Of a stretch of 64,000 bases of DNA, positions 8,416 to 17,797 are shown one piece after another (the stretch's first letter is position 1; every line of letters starts with the position of its first letter). Location of the stretch: the NCBI GenBank assembly GCA_041392845.1, contig JAWKLG010000028.1, forward strand, positions 1-64,000, in the 5' to 3' direction. The DNA comes from JAGQWW01 sp041392845. Its GTDB lineage: Bacteria; Bacteroidota; Bacteroidia; Chitinophagales; Saprospiraceae. The notes beneath the pieces were generated by a model. That model was not told the DNA's origin, made no database searches, and saw nothing but the letters and a program-made list of their open reading frames with translations. A program made the position numbers and the translations under genes.

Positions 8416-11400
8416 ATGAAACCAATTTATTTAAAAGGAAGTCTCTTTTTTGCCTTCTTTCTTTTGATTTCATCTCTCACATTTGGACAATATTTTGGAA
8501 AAAATAAACCCAAATATGAGAATTTTGATTTCAAAGTAGCTGAGACTCCTCACTTCGATATTTATTACTATTTCAAAAATGATTCCTTACTGAATACACT
8601 TTCAGAAGATGCTGAAAAATGGTACAGCTTGCACCAAGAGGTTTTCCATGATTCAGTTTTGAACAACAATCCAATCCTTTTTTATAACAATCATGCTGAT
8701 TTTCAGCAAACCAATGCTATTGGTGGTTCCATCAGTGGCGGAACGGGTGGTGTGACCGAGGCCTTTAAAAACAGGGTCATCATGCCGCTGGCTTATTCCA
8801 ACCAACAAACGGATCATGTATTAGGCCACGAGATGGTTCATGCTTTTCAATACAGCCTTATACTAAATGGTAGCGATTCCACCAACCTGGAAAGCCTTGG
8901 CAATTTGCCCTTATGGATGGTAGAAGGACTTGCAGAGTATATGTCAGTCGGTAGGGTAGATCCACATACTGCCATGTGGCTGAGAGATGCAGTTTTGAAT
9001 GACGATGTGCCTGAGATAAAGGACCTCAACAATCCTAAATATTTCCCTTATCGTTGGGGACAGGCATTTTGGTCTTTCATCACCGGCATGAAGGGCGACG
9101 ACATTATCAAACCTTTGTTTTTGTCAACGGCCAAATATGGTTTGAAAGAAGCCGTGCAAAAAGAAGTAGGTGTGAAACTGGAAGACCTATCCAAACTTTG
9201 GGTTGATTTGATAAAAAGACAATACGGCGATGGAGTGGATAGTACCTACACAAAATTGTCTTATGGAAAAGAGCTTCTTTCTGCTAAAAATTCTGGTACC
9301 ATTAATATAGTGCCCTCCATAAGTCCCAATGGAAAATATGTCATCTATTTTTCTGAAAAAGACGTCTTTACGCTTGACCTGTGGCTAGCTGATGCAAAAA
9401 CAGGGAAGGTAATCAGAAAATTGACCAGCACCCTCAGAGATGGTCACCTGGATGATATCAGTTTTATAGAGTCTTCCGGAACCTGGTCTCCTGACGGTCG
9501 CCAATATGCTTTCGTTGGCGTGAAAAAAGGTAGAAATGTCCTAGTAGTGAAGGATGTAGAAACCGGTAAAACGTTAGATGAAATCTCGTCTCGAAGATTA
9601 CCATCCTTTAGCAATCCGGTCTGGTCTCCGGATGGAAGAACATTCATTGTAAGTGGTCAGAAAAATGGTCAGGTGGATTTATTCAAGCTTTACCTTCGTT
9701 CCACCAAAGTTGAACAAATAACTGATGATGTGTATGCTGAAATGCATCCATCTTTTTCTCCAGATGGCTCAAGCATTGCCTTTTCTACAGATAAGCTGAG
9801 TATTGACAGAGGTAAAACAGATGGAAAATGGGTCTTCAATCTGGCTTTAATGAATTTGGAAACGGGTACAGTAGATCAATTAGATGTCTTCCCCGGCGCA
9901 GATAATTTTAATCCTGTTTTTGGATCAGATAATGAATTATACTTTATCTTAGATAGAGATGGCGTTCGGAATCTTTATAAAATGGATCTCAATACCGAGG
10001 AGGTATTTCAAATGTCCAACATTGCTACGGGAATAAGCGGAATTACTCCTTATGCTCCCGCTTTGACGGTAGATCCAAAAACCGGCAAGATTTTATACAC
10101 CCGTTTTTTCAATAGGGAATATCAGATTTACGCTGCAGATGCAGAGGACTTCAATCCTGTTAAAGTAGATTCAAAGGCGGTGAATATGGCTAAAGCTTCA
10201 TTGCCTCGAGTGAACCCCAAAGCTCCTGATTTTGTAAATCAGAACCTTCAAAATCCGGAGTCAAGGGTAAGCATTACAGAAGACAGCATCAGCAGGAGGA
10301 AATACGATCCAAAATTTAAGTTGGACTTTGTAACCGGTGGTGGAGGCGTAGGTGTTGGAAACAATGCCATTGGTCAAAATACCTTGCTAGCCGGAGGAGT
10401 TACCATGTTGTTCAGTGATATTTTAGGAGACCATCAATTGATTACCTCTCTGGCAGTGAATGGGGAAATTTTTGATGCAGGAGGACAGTTGGCTTACATC
10501 AACCGAAAAAACAGAATTTCATGGGGTGGAGCTTTTTCACACATACCATACCCTTCTGTTTCCTTTCCACAATATTTTCAATCAGCAGTTGAGATAGGAG
10601 AGGGTACAATACCTGCGATAAGAGAGTCCTATTACATTCAAAGGATTTTTGAAGATCGTTTTGATGTATTTGCTCAATATCCTTTTTCCGTTACTCAGCG
10701 AGTTGAAGCAGGGGTTTCTTACGCCAGATATTATAGTCGGATTGATTCGGTGAATAGATATTACACGACAGATCCTACGTATACTTTTATAGGCAACTTT
10801 ATTGGGGAAGATCGTGAAAAGGTAGATGGTGGTGATGGATTTAATTTGTACAACATCAATGCTGCCTATGTAGGTGACAATTCTTTTAGTGGTGTTGCTT
10901 CTCCATTAAAAGGGTATCGATACAGGATTGGTGCAGAGTTCACTACTGGTGAATATGAATTTTATTCTCCAACAGTTGACTTGAGGTATTATCAGTATTT
11001 AAAACCCATTTCAATAGCAGTTCGTGCCACCCATTTGGGTAGATATGGACAGGATGCCAATAGGATATTTCCGATATTTCTGGGTTATCCTTGGTTTGTA
11101 CGTGGGTACCAGCAGAGTTTTGTAAATGACTTTGGTGCGGCCAATGATTTGAGCTTGGCCAATCTTACCGGTAGTAAAATTGGTTTGTTTGGAGCGGAGA
11201 TTAGGTTGCCACTTTCCGGACCTGAAAGACTGTCTTTGATAAAAAGTAATTTCTTTTTGACTGAGTTGGCTTTATTCCTGGATGGTGGTATGGCCTGGTC
11301 TGACTTCAGACAGTTTGATGGACCTGTTACTGATATTTTCTTTGAAAATGGTGAAGCAGTTGAAAAGGAGGTTTATCCTGAATTGAGACCAGTATTTAGT

Positions 11401-11520
11401 ACCGGTGTTTCCTTGAGGGTAAATCTATTTGGAGCTGCTATTTTGGAACCATATCTCGCAAGACCATTACAAAAAGAAACCAAATGGGTATTTGGTTTGA
11501 ACATAGTTCCAGGCTGGTAA
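8416..11520 (+). CDS. Outer-membrane protein with gluzincin peptidase, TolB-like propeller and beta-barrel
   Basis: A 1034-residue protein with a signal peptide ending LTFGQ (residue 25). The first third carries a zinc metallopeptidase signature: HEMVH at 138-142, with the downstream WMVEGLAEY (E170) as likely third ligand, as in peptidase-MA gluzincins. Residues about 280-600 hold repeated 'SPDGR/SPDGS' blades of a PD40/TolB-type propeller. The C-terminal 390 residues are strand-rich with the barrel-like GYPWFVRGY and end in ILEPYLARP...FGLNIVPGW, as in BamA/surface-antigen barrels. It is therefore likely an outer-membrane-anchored peptidase; its substrate is unknown. It stands alone, convergent with aroQ. 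Confidence 0.85.
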   Translation: MKPIYLKGSLFFAFFLLISSLTFGQYFGKNKPKYENFDFKVAETPHFDIYYYFKNDSLLNTLSEDAEKWYSLHQEVFHDSVLNNNPILFYNNHADFQQTNAIGGSISGGTGGVTEAFKNRVIMPLAYSNQQTDHVLGHEMVHAFQYSLILNGSDSTNLESLGNLPLWMVEGLAEYMSVGRVDPHTAMWLRDAVLNDDVPEIKDLNNPKYFPYRWGQAFWSFITGMKGDDIIKPLFLSTAKYGLKEAVQKEVGVKLEDLSKLWVDLIKRQYGDGVDSTYTKLSYGKELLSAKNSGTINIVPSISPNGKYVIYFSEKDVFTLDLWLADAKTGKVIRKLTSTLRDGHLDDISFIESSGTWSPDGRQYAFVGVKKGRNVLVVKDVETGKTLDEISSRRLPSFSNPVWSPDGRTFIVSGQKNGQVDLFKLYLRSTKVEQITDDVYAEMHPSFSPDGSSIAFSTDKLSIDRGKTDGKWVFNLALMNLETGTVDQLDVFPGADNFNPVFGSDNELYFILDRDGVRNLYKMDLNTEEVFQMSNIATGISGITPYAPALTVDPKTGKILYTRFFNREYQIYAADAEDFNPVKVDSKAVNMAKASLPRVNPKAPDFVNQNLQNPESRVSITEDSISRRKYDPKFKLDFVTGGGGVGVGNNAIGQNTLLAGGVTMLFSDILGDHQLITSLAVNGEIFDAGGQLAYINRKNRISWGGAFSHIPYPSVSFPQYFQSAVEIGEGTIPAIRESYYIQRIFEDRFDVFAQYPFSVTQRVEAGVSYARYYSRIDSVNRYYTTDPTYTFIGNFIGEDREKVDGGDGFNLYNINAAYVGDNSFSGVASPLKGYRYRIGAEFTTGEYEFYSPTVDLRYYQYLKPISIAVRATHLGRYGQDANRIFPIFLGYPWFVRGYQQSFVNDFGAANDLSLANLTGSKIGLFGAEIRLPLSGPERLSLIKSNFFLTELALFLDGGMAWSDFRQFDGPVTDIFFENGEAVEKEVYPELRPVFSTGVSLRVNLFGAAILEPYLARPLQKETKWVFGLNIVPGW

Positions 11521-11527
11521 AAATTTA

Positions 11528-11944
11528 TCATGAAAGAAGGGCTCGGACGGCCAGTTCGTAGCCCTTCATTCCTAATCCAACGATAACTCCTTTACATTTT
11601 GCTGAAAAATAGGAATGATGCCTATAGGCTTCTCGGGCATGGATGTTTGAAATGTGGACCTCTATTACCGGGATGGAGAGAAAGGCGATAGCATCTGCAA
11701 TGGCTACTGATGTATGGGTGAATCCTGCACCGTTAATAATAATACCGTCATAATTACCTTCCGCTTTTTGCAGCTCATCAATAATAGCTCCTTCTGAATT
11801 ACTTTGGAAAGTTGAAAGGCTGATTTCAGGAAATTCTTTTCTAAGGGTAATGAAATATTCTTCAAAAGAAAGATTCCCATAAATCTCCGGTTCGCGTTTT
11901 CCGAGCAGATTTAAGTTAGGGCCATTGATGATGTGGATTTTCAT
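11528..11944 (-). CDS. aroQ: 3-dehydroquinate dehydratase, type II
   Basis: Third step of the shikimate pathway, in the cytosol. The 138-residue length and dodecamer-type sequence are typical. The N-terminal IHIINGPNLNLLGKREPEIYGN includes the catalytic Arg/Tyr loop. INGAGFTHTSVA and VEVHISNIHAREAYRHHS carry the active-site Asn, His and Arg residues. It converges on the metallopeptidase gene with only 7 bases between stops. aroB is also in this window but 45 kb away. Confidence 0.95.
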   Translation of the reverse strand: MKIHIINGPNLNLLGKREPEIYGNLSFEEYFITLRKEFPEISLSTFQSNSEGAIIDELQKAEGNYDGIIINGAGFTHTSVAIADAIAFLSIPVIEVHISNIHAREAYRHHSYFSAKCKGVIVGLGMKGYELAVRALLS

Positions 11945-11964
11945 ATTGAATTATTTTTTCATGT

Positions 11965-11972
11965 CAAATGTA
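11965..11972 (-). promoter_or_regulatory. Possible -7 element of aroQ
   Basis: TACATTTG on the minus strand (TAnnTTTG consensus), 21 bases upstream of the ATG, implying a very short 5' leader. The nearest TTTG (near 11997-12000 on the minus strand) is too far away for a standard spacer. Confidence 0.45.
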
Positions 11973-12718
11973 GCAGTTTTCGACGGGGAATGTTGTCAAA
12001 TTTCTGTGACAAGCGGTTTCTGCAATTTTGAATTTTGAAATTTTAGGTAATATTTTTTAGAGCCCAATTTAATTTCGAATGTATTTAATCCAATACATCA
12101 AAATCAATGTGATGTTTAAAATTTTATTCCTGAAAGCTAAGCTAACCGCCTTTCGAGTAAAGAAAGTAAATCCTGATAAACGGAATTATATTTTCCAGGT
12201 TTTTTAAAAGGCTTGATAACAGTTTTTTTGCAAAATATTTTTTTGTTCCTTTCAGTGAATGAGCGGAAGCTATCAAACCATTAATATGTGGATTTATGTG
12301 ATTTAAATAATAGGATTGATAAACAGTCTGTTAGCTTGTTTTGTGAATCAAAATAATTCAGATTTTCATGTAAAGGATGGTATTTTAAATTTAAAATTTG
12401 TGACATAGTAAAAGGTGTGAAACGGTGATGAACTTTTGGTTTTTGGTGATGAAAATCATTTAACTCTAAAATTAGTCCTATTTGGTTGTATGATTAAATT
12501 TTACAATTTATATAAAATTAAAATATAAATTAACCTTACTTTTAAAAAATTGATTATCAATTATTTAGGCTGTAAATTGACCTTTTCTACAAAAAAGATT
12601 TTAATTATTTTAGTTTTTTTAAATGTAAAAGGAAAGTTAAATTGATATGACCTTAGCATAATTGGGGATTCTTAATATTATCAAAAAAAAAATACATCTT
12701 ATTTGGATTTAGTTATTT
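11973..12718. other. Long AT-rich gap upstream of dnaA
   Basis: About 750 bases, strongly AT-rich, without coding potential on either strand. It contains the second copy of the ACCGCCTTTYGAGTAAAG motif. Single degenerate DnaA-box-like sequences are present (TGTGGATTT at 12288-12296), but no cluster of consensus boxes is visible, so calling it a replication origin is not supported by the sequence alone. Its position next to dnaA and its composition keep that possibility open. Confidence 0.45.
12144..12164 (+). repeat. Intergenic motif ACCGCCTTTYGAGTAAAG, copy 2
   Basis: Matches 5205-5225 in 20 of 21 positions. The surrounding sequence is otherwise different, so only this core is shared. Confidence 0.5.
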
Positions 12719-12748
12719 TTTGTTCAGGATTTTTTTCCCACTTTTGCA
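12719..12748 (+). promoter_or_regulatory. Probable dnaA promoter
   Basis: TTTG at 12719-12722, a 16-base spacer, then CACTTTTGCA at 12739-12748, one base off the TAnnTTTG consensus and followed by the GCA often seen in this phylum. It would give a 5' leader of about 265 bases before the dnaA start. Confidence 0.5.
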
Positions 12749-12760
12749 GTCCTCTTCGAT

Positions 12761-12803
12761 GAACGACAAAACAGAATTGCTTCCGCAATTTTTTACATCG
12801 TTC
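12761..12803 (+). promoter_or_regulatory. Nested hairpin in the dnaA leader
   Basis: GAACGA (12761-12766) pairs with TCGTTC (12798-12803). Inside it, AATTGC (12775-12780) pairs with GCAATT (12785-12790) around a TTCC loop, followed by a run of six T. The inner hairpin plus T-run resembles a weak intrinsic terminator, which would make it a possible attenuator at the very start of the dnaA transcript. Confidence 0.4.
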
Positions 12804-13020
12804 TGAAGGCTTAGGCGAATGTTACAAACATTGATTTGCCTTCATCTAACCAACTTACTGATACAAAAATCAAGAGCAATCATAAGATTGTCAATCTGGG
12901 AATTTAGAATGAACCGGGGAAGGGTGAAAAGGTCCTTTTGTTGGTGGTCAATTTTTGTGCCTGTATCACAACAAAATGGTTGGAAAACCACAAGCCGGAA
13001 TTAAAAAATCAATCTGGGAA

Positions 13021-14448
13021 ATGACGTTAGATCACACAAGCGTATGGGGAAACTGTCTCCAAACAATTCGGCGAAATGTCAACTCACAAAGTTTCAAAAC
13101 TTGGTTTGAGCCTATCAGGCCTGTCAGATTGGAGAACAATGCACTCACTATCCAGGTACCAAACAAATTCTTCTATGAGTGGTTGGAAGAACATTATGTA
13201 TCTTTACTCAAAATGACCATCCGCAAGGAATTGGGAGACAGAGGTCGTTTGGAATACCAGATCTTGATGAGTAACTCTAAAGACAAAGGCAAATTGAACA
13301 AACCCGGTAACGGAGATGAGAAAGATGACGCTACTCCGGGAGTATTCGATACGGGAAATATTAAGAATCCTTTTGTAATACCCGGTATCAAAAAATTGCG
13401 CATCGAGTCGCAATTGAATCCTAACTACACATTCGACAATTTTATTGAAGGTGATTGTAACCGTCTTGCACGTTCTGCCGGTATGGCAGTAGCCAACAAA
13501 CCAGGAGGTACGGCCTTCAATCCACTAGTTATTTTTGGCTCCGTTGGATTGGGTAAAACGCATCTGGCACATGCTATCGGAAACGAAGTAATGCGTACCA
13601 TGCCCAACAAAACAGTACTTTACGTATCGACCGAAAAATTTACCAACCAGATCATCCAGTCTATTAAAAACAATGCCGTAGGAGATTTTGTAAACTTCTA
13701 TCAGTTGGTGGATGTATTGATTGTTGACGATATTCAGTTTTTGGAAAACAAATCCAAAACTCAGGAAATATTCTTTCACATTTTCAATCAATTGCATCAG
13801 GGTGGTAAGCAATTGGTGTTGACCTCTGACCGTCCACCCAAGGATCTTTCAGGAATGGAAGAAAGATTGATTTCCAGATTCAAATGGGGACTTTCTGCTG
13901 ACCTTTCTGCGCCGGATTTTGAAACACGTATGGCTATCCTTGAGTCAAAAATGAGCCAGGAAGGAGTAGATCTTCCACCCAATGTGTTGGAATTCATTTG
14001 CTACAATATTAAAAACAACATCCGCGAATTGGAAGGTGTTTTGATTAGTTTGATAGCTCAATCTTCACTAAACAGAAGAGAGATTGATTTGACTTTGACC
14101 AAAGACGTAATCAAGAATTTCGTTTCCAATATCAATAAAGAAATTACGGTAGACTTTATCCAGAAACTGGTTGCTGACCACTTCAAAGTACCAGTAGACA
14201 AACTTGCCGGCAAAACCAGAAAACGTTCCATCGTTATTGCCCGTCAATTGTCCATGTATCTGGCTAAAAACCTTACCAATCAGTCCTTGAAAGCAATTGG
14301 AGATAATTTTGGAGGCAGAGACCACAGTACCGTAATCTATTCCTGCAAAACCGTTCAGGATTTGCTGGATACTGATACCTTGTTTAAAGACAATGTAACT
14401 GAATTGGAGAAAAAGATTAAGATGAGCCTGAGCAGCCCGGAAATCTAG
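13021..14448 (+). CDS. dnaA: Chromosomal replication initiator protein DnaA
   Basis: AAA+ initiator that binds oriC and opens the duplex. I chose the ATG at 13021 (MTLDHTSVWGNCLQTIRRNV), giving 475 residues, because family members start just before this domain-I helix. The open frame extends upstream to 12955 without family similarity. Domain III has Walker A GSVGLGKTHLAHAIG, Walker B VLIVDDIQFLENK and sensor motifs. Domain IV ends with the DnaA signature GDNFGGRDHSTVIYSCKTV. It is monocistronic: a strong terminator follows and no dnaN is present. Confidence 0.96.
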   Translation: MTLDHTSVWGNCLQTIRRNVNSQSFKTWFEPIRPVRLENNALTIQVPNKFFYEWLEEHYVSLLKMTIRKELGDRGRLEYQILMSNSKDKGKLNKPGNGDEKDDATPGVFDTGNIKNPFVIPGIKKLRIESQLNPNYTFDNFIEGDCNRLARSAGMAVANKPGGTAFNPLVIFGSVGLGKTHLAHAIGNEVMRTMPNKTVLYVSTEKFTNQIIQSIKNNAVGDFVNFYQLVDVLIVDDIQFLENKSKTQEIFFHIFNQLHQGGKQLVLTSDRPPKDLSGMEERLISRFKWGLSADLSAPDFETRMAILESKMSQEGVDLPPNVLEFICYNIKNNIRELEGVLISLIAQSSLNRREIDLTLTKDVIKNFVSNINKEITVDFIQKLVADHFKVPVDKLAGKTRKRSIVIARQLSMYLAKNLTNQSLKAIGDNFGGRDHSTVIYSCKTVQDLLDTDTLFKDNVTELEKKIKMSLSSPEI

Positions 14449-14493
14449 GCCCAGGCAGAATCAAACATTTCTAGTAAAGAAAAAGCAGTACTT

Positions 14494-14532
14494 AGCGCCG
14501 AATTGGATCCCTCGACCCGTTCGGCGCTTTTT
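14494..14532 (+). terminator. dnaA intrinsic terminator
   Basis: AGCGCCGAA (14494-14502) pairs perfectly with TTCGGCGCT (14520-14528), followed by a T-run. It lies 45 bases after the dnaA stop. Confidence 0.85.
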
Positions 14533-14535
14533 GAT

Positions 14536-14624
14536 CTGGGTGCTGGGTGCTGGGTACTGGGTACTAGGTGCTGGGTACTAGGTGCTGGGTGCTAGGTGCT
14601 GGGTACTAGGTTCTGGGTGCTGGT
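14536..14624 (+). repeat. Word array between dnaA and a convergent gene
   Basis: Eight or more words of the GGTGCTGGG / GGTACTAGG type in direct tandem, with irregular spacing of 7-8 bases. The same family, in opposite orientation, lies next to lepB (5498-5560) and in the 60 kb array. It begins four bases after the dnaA terminator. Confidence 0.85.
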
Positions 14625-14641
14625 ATTTGATTGATTATGGT

Positions 14642-14679
14642 AAAAAAAGGATGGCTTTTGACTAGCCATCCTCTTTTTT
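14642..14679 (-). terminator. Terminator of the T9SS protein gene (bidirectional shape)
   Basis: A-run, GGATGGCT (14649-14656), 7-base loop, AGCCATCC (14664-14671), T-run. On the minus strand it lies 29 bases after the stop of the convergent gene. Confidence 0.75.
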
Positions 14680-14707
14680 ATATAAACGAACTCAATTGAG
14701 AATCCGA

Positions 14708-17497
14708 TCAATTTTCATTGATTTTCACGATTTTAGACGTACCCAATCTTTGATTCTCTTTAAAAATCGAAAGGAAGAAAATTCCTTCCGGTAAATCAGA
14801 AATGTTGATTTCTGTTCTTGTATTTACATGCTCAACTTCCTGGCTTTTTACCAATTTCCCAGACAAATCATAAATCTGGAAGTTATCGAAATCCAAATTT
14901 TTACCGGAAACGATCAATCTGTTTTTGACCGGGTTTGGATGTACATAAAATTCATTTTCTTTGGTTCTATCTGAAGTGGATGAGATAATGTCTACCAAAA
15001 TATCGTCCTGATAGGTACATCCCATTGATGAAACAACTTTCACTGAATACACTCCTGATCTTGTTACATCAATGGAAGGGGAATTCGAACCATTTGACCA
15101 TTCAATAGAAGTTACTCCATCAGGAATTGACGGAGCTAAAGTGATAGATTGGTTATTTGTTACTATGGTATCCTTTCCTAAATCCAAATCGTAATCCAAC
15201 CATCCCTGATTGTTATATTCCAAAATGGAATCGATTTGTTTAACCAATAAATCATTGATATCAGGACAAGGTAATTCAACGTCCGGGTGTACTTGTAGTG
15301 AAACTCTAAAAGTATAGGAACTGTCTTTTTTCAAATTGATAGGCTCTAAAAATCCTGTTCCCTTTCCATCTAAATTTCCATAATCTTCAGAGCAAAGTGA
15401 CCATTCATTGGGATTAGCAGGATTTCCCGGTGCAACTAATTTTACTGTGTCGGTGGAGCCTGGATTGTAGCCGATTCCTCCCTGAGTTATTGGTTGATTA
15501 TCATACCACAGGTTATTGAAATAATTGTGCATGTAAATTGCATTTTCAGGATAATTGCTATAAAATTCGTTGTCATCAAAAATTAAAAATCGTTCCATTG
15601 TTCTATCTAAAAATGAAATGCTTTGAGATGGAATTTTACCTTCAATTCTGTCAATTCCACTTGAATTACAATTATTCCCTTCGTTATCACTTTCTGTAAT
15701 ATTATAAGCGAAAATGCTATTCCTATCTGGAATACAACCAATATAATCATCTTCGGGGCATCCAAGATCAGGATCTGTAAAAAATGCCGCTCCAAAATCT
15801 TCAAAGTTCCCTCCTGAACGATTAACTATTTCATAATCTACAAATAAAGTGTTAGAAGAAGCATTGGAAGGATGGCAATTATATGCATACATTGAAATAA
15901 ATACATCTACTAATAAAGGTTCATCATATGCAAAACTCGTAGTTCTGTCGGTATCATCATTTACAGCCCACCAAACCATTTGATCTCCTTTAATTTTAGG
16001 GTAATCACCATCTTCCGTGTTGTAAATACCATCATTATTAAAATCAACAAATGGAGCTGCAGATTTATTGATGGAAATAGTTTTTCCGTCTTCGTTGATA
16101 TAACTGTTGCCTAAGGCTGGCCATTCTATTATATCTTTTGGCCATGTAAAGTCCTTTTTCCCGTCCTCAAGATCTTTTTTGATAAATTGAATCTCACGTT
16201 TTGTAATGGACCAAATTCTTTCCATGTCCCCTTCTTCCATATCAATGAGGCCAAATTTAAAATCTGGTAATCGGTAATTTTGTACACTATAAAAAAGATT
16301 TCCAGCTTCATCTTTGGCTTTAAGTTGTATCCCGCTACTTGCATGCATGGTCATTTCAGTCCATTTAGGATAGTAAAATCTCCCTGAAGAAAAATCGCCC
16401 TGAAAAAGGTTTGTTTCGCCACCTACTCTTGTGCCAATATTATTGACATAAAGTGCTTTTTCGTCAATATTATTTATTAAAAACCTAGTGGTTTCAACCT
16501 CTCCATCTTCAGATATTGAACACAAATAATTTTTTGTTAGCGTAACAAGTAATACGATGTAGTTTTGATTTGTACCTTTTTTTATCTGAACACCATGAGA
16601 TTGAACAGGCTGGGAATATCGCCAAATTTCATCGTTGAGTGAACCTAACTTTGCAATGAAACCTTGTTTGTTATTTGTAACCCCAGTTAGGATAATTTGA
16701 TCATTATCATTTATCACAAAATCAAAAATAGCTGAGTCAGCATAACTTTGAAATTCATTTGAATTTCCGTCCTGATCTATGATTTCTAAAAAACTATTTT
16801 CATCCTTTTGGCCACCTAATAAAAATCCTGATTTGTATTCTTTTATATCATAATATTGAACATTGCCTTGACCTTTTGACCATAAAAGGTTTCCTTCAAG
16901 ATCGAATTGATGAATTTTTCCCTGATGATCACAAGTAATAACCTTGCCTCCACGTTCAATTGCCTGAGTTTGAACACCAACATTGTTCGGCTTTTGTGAT
17001 ATTATATTTACTTCTCCATTCGAAATACCTAATTCATAAATAAATCTGTTCCCAAAAACTAGATATTTTCCTTGGTCTACCTCCAAAGTCGCAGGACCAA
17101 TATTGTAAATGCTACCTAGAGAATCTTGTAAATAAATTGTATAAAAGGGGTCATTGGAGGAAAGATCTTTAGTGTATTGACTTATATATATGCCAGATGT
17201 ATCTTGTCTAACTCTGGTTATTGTCAATAAATAGTCCTGCTTTTCTTCTGCATGTGTAATAACTGTGGACAATGAACCTCTTAAAGTACTGCTGCTATTT
17301 TTTCCTCCAAAAAGGTCCAATCTAGAAACTCCAAATCCTTGTACAATTGTATACCCTTCCGAATCTTGCAAAACCTGACCATACTTAGTTCTTTGACCAG
17401 CAGATAGGTAACTGAAATTTGAAAAAAAGGTAGGATTTTGAGCAATTAAAACCGAAAAAGAAAATGAAATGAAAAATAATGTAGATAATAGTCTCAT
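14708..17497 (-). CDS. Secreted protein with T9SS type A sorting domain
   Basis: Starting at 17497 the protein is 929 residues with signal peptide MRLLSTLFFISFSFSVLIAQ. A longer reading from 17542 is unlikely because a TATCTTTG -7 element lies inside it. The N-terminal half has propeller-like repeats of short 'G..Y.V.G' strands. The middle has a calcium-binding-like DFNNDGIYNTEDGDYP segment. A short Ig-like SITLAPSIPDG...WSNGSNSPSI domain precedes the C-terminal sorting domain (FYVHPNPVKNRLIV ... GKLVKSQEV ... LPEGIFFLSIF ... KIVKI). Probably exported and surface-attached by T9SS; its function is unknown. Confidence 0.9.
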   Translation of the reverse strand: MRLLSTLFFISFSFSVLIAQNPTFFSNFSYLSAGQRTKYGQVLQDSEGYTIVQGFGVSRLDLFGGKNSSSTLRGSLSTVITHAEEKQDYLLTITRVRQDTSGIYISQYTKDLSSNDPFYTIYLQDSLGSIYNIGPATLEVDQGKYLVFGNRFIYELGISNGEVNIISQKPNNVGVQTQAIERGGKVITCDHQGKIHQFDLEGNLLWSKGQGNVQYYDIKEYKSGFLLGGQKDENSFLEIIDQDGNSNEFQSYADSAIFDFVINDNDQIILTGVTNNKQGFIAKLGSLNDEIWRYSQPVQSHGVQIKKGTNQNYIVLLVTLTKNYLCSISEDGEVETTRFLINNIDEKALYVNNIGTRVGGETNLFQGDFSSGRFYYPKWTEMTMHASSGIQLKAKDEAGNLFYSVQNYRLPDFKFGLIDMEEGDMERIWSITKREIQFIKKDLEDGKKDFTWPKDIIEWPALGNSYINEDGKTISINKSAAPFVDFNNDGIYNTEDGDYPKIKGDQMVWWAVNDDTDRTTSFAYDEPLLVDVFISMYAYNCHPSNASSNTLFVDYEIVNRSGGNFEDFGAAFFTDPDLGCPEDDYIGCIPDRNSIFAYNITESDNEGNNCNSSGIDRIEGKIPSQSISFLDRTMERFLIFDDNEFYSNYPENAIYMHNYFNNLWYDNQPITQGGIGYNPGSTDTVKLVAPGNPANPNEWSLCSEDYGNLDGKGTGFLEPINLKKDSSYTFRVSLQVHPDVELPCPDINDLLVKQIDSILEYNNQGWLDYDLDLGKDTIVTNNQSITLAPSIPDGVTSIEWSNGSNSPSIDVTRSGVYSVKVVSSMGCTYQDDILVDIISSTSDRTKENEFYVHPNPVKNRLIVSGKNLDFDNFQIYDLSGKLVKSQEVEHVNTRTEINISDLPEGIFFLSIFKENQRLGTSKIVKINEN

Positions 17498-17520
17498 AAA
17501 TAAAGGTTTAGTTTTTTCAG

Positions 17521-17528
17521 CAAAGATA
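17521..17528 (-). promoter_or_regulatory. -7 element of the T9SS protein gene
   Basis: TATCTTTG on the minus strand, 24 bases upstream of the ATG at 17497. It sets the translation start, since the longer frame would begin upstream of the promoter. Confidence 0.6.
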
Positions 17529-17585
17529 ATTCCCCTTGCCACCTTTTTAAATGACGGGGATTAATTAACAATTCTGCTGAATCCG

Positions 17586-17617
17586 ATTTCCAGTTTCCAG
17601 CATCTAGCATCCAGCTA
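17586..17617 (-). repeat. Short word array (CCAGCATCTAGC family)
   Basis: About four words of the CCAGCATC / CCAGTTT type between two divergent genes. The same family in opposite orientation occurs at 5337-5355, about 40800-40826 and about 60235-60266. It is the only array in the window that lies between 5' ends. Confidence 0.65.
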
Positions 17618-17724
17618 CCAATCCTCCTACCTACTCTTAGGTACTCCCTCCCTAATCCTCGCCAAAAGCATTTTCCTTAGGCTTAGGTAATTTTTGTGGT
17701 TTCGGTTTTTTTTAAGTAAAATCC

Positions 17725-17757
17725 TTTGTCGTTTACCTTTTTCTACCGCTATGTTTG
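17725..17757 (+). promoter_or_regulatory. Promoter of the porin-imelysin operon
   Basis: TTTG at 17725-17728, a 21-base spacer, and TATGTTTG at 17750-17757, matching both Bacteroidota promoter elements. It lies 40 bases upstream of the first start codon. No Fur-box-like palindrome was recognised. Confidence 0.65.
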
Positions 17758-17797
17758 GGCTTCTTTAAAATTAGTCTAAATAAAATCGATACCCGAA

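Noticed and set aside
11973..12718. Chromosomal origin oriC upstream of dnaA
   Set aside because: AT-rich and well placed, but no cluster of TTATNCACA-like boxes was found, and dnaN or other origin-linked genes are absent.
12819..13004. 61-codon frame in the dnaA leader as an upstream regulatory ORF
   Set aside because: Its amino-acid composition is rich in Arg, Trp and Ser without any family likeness, and it overlaps the region used for the dnaA leader. Nothing supports translation.
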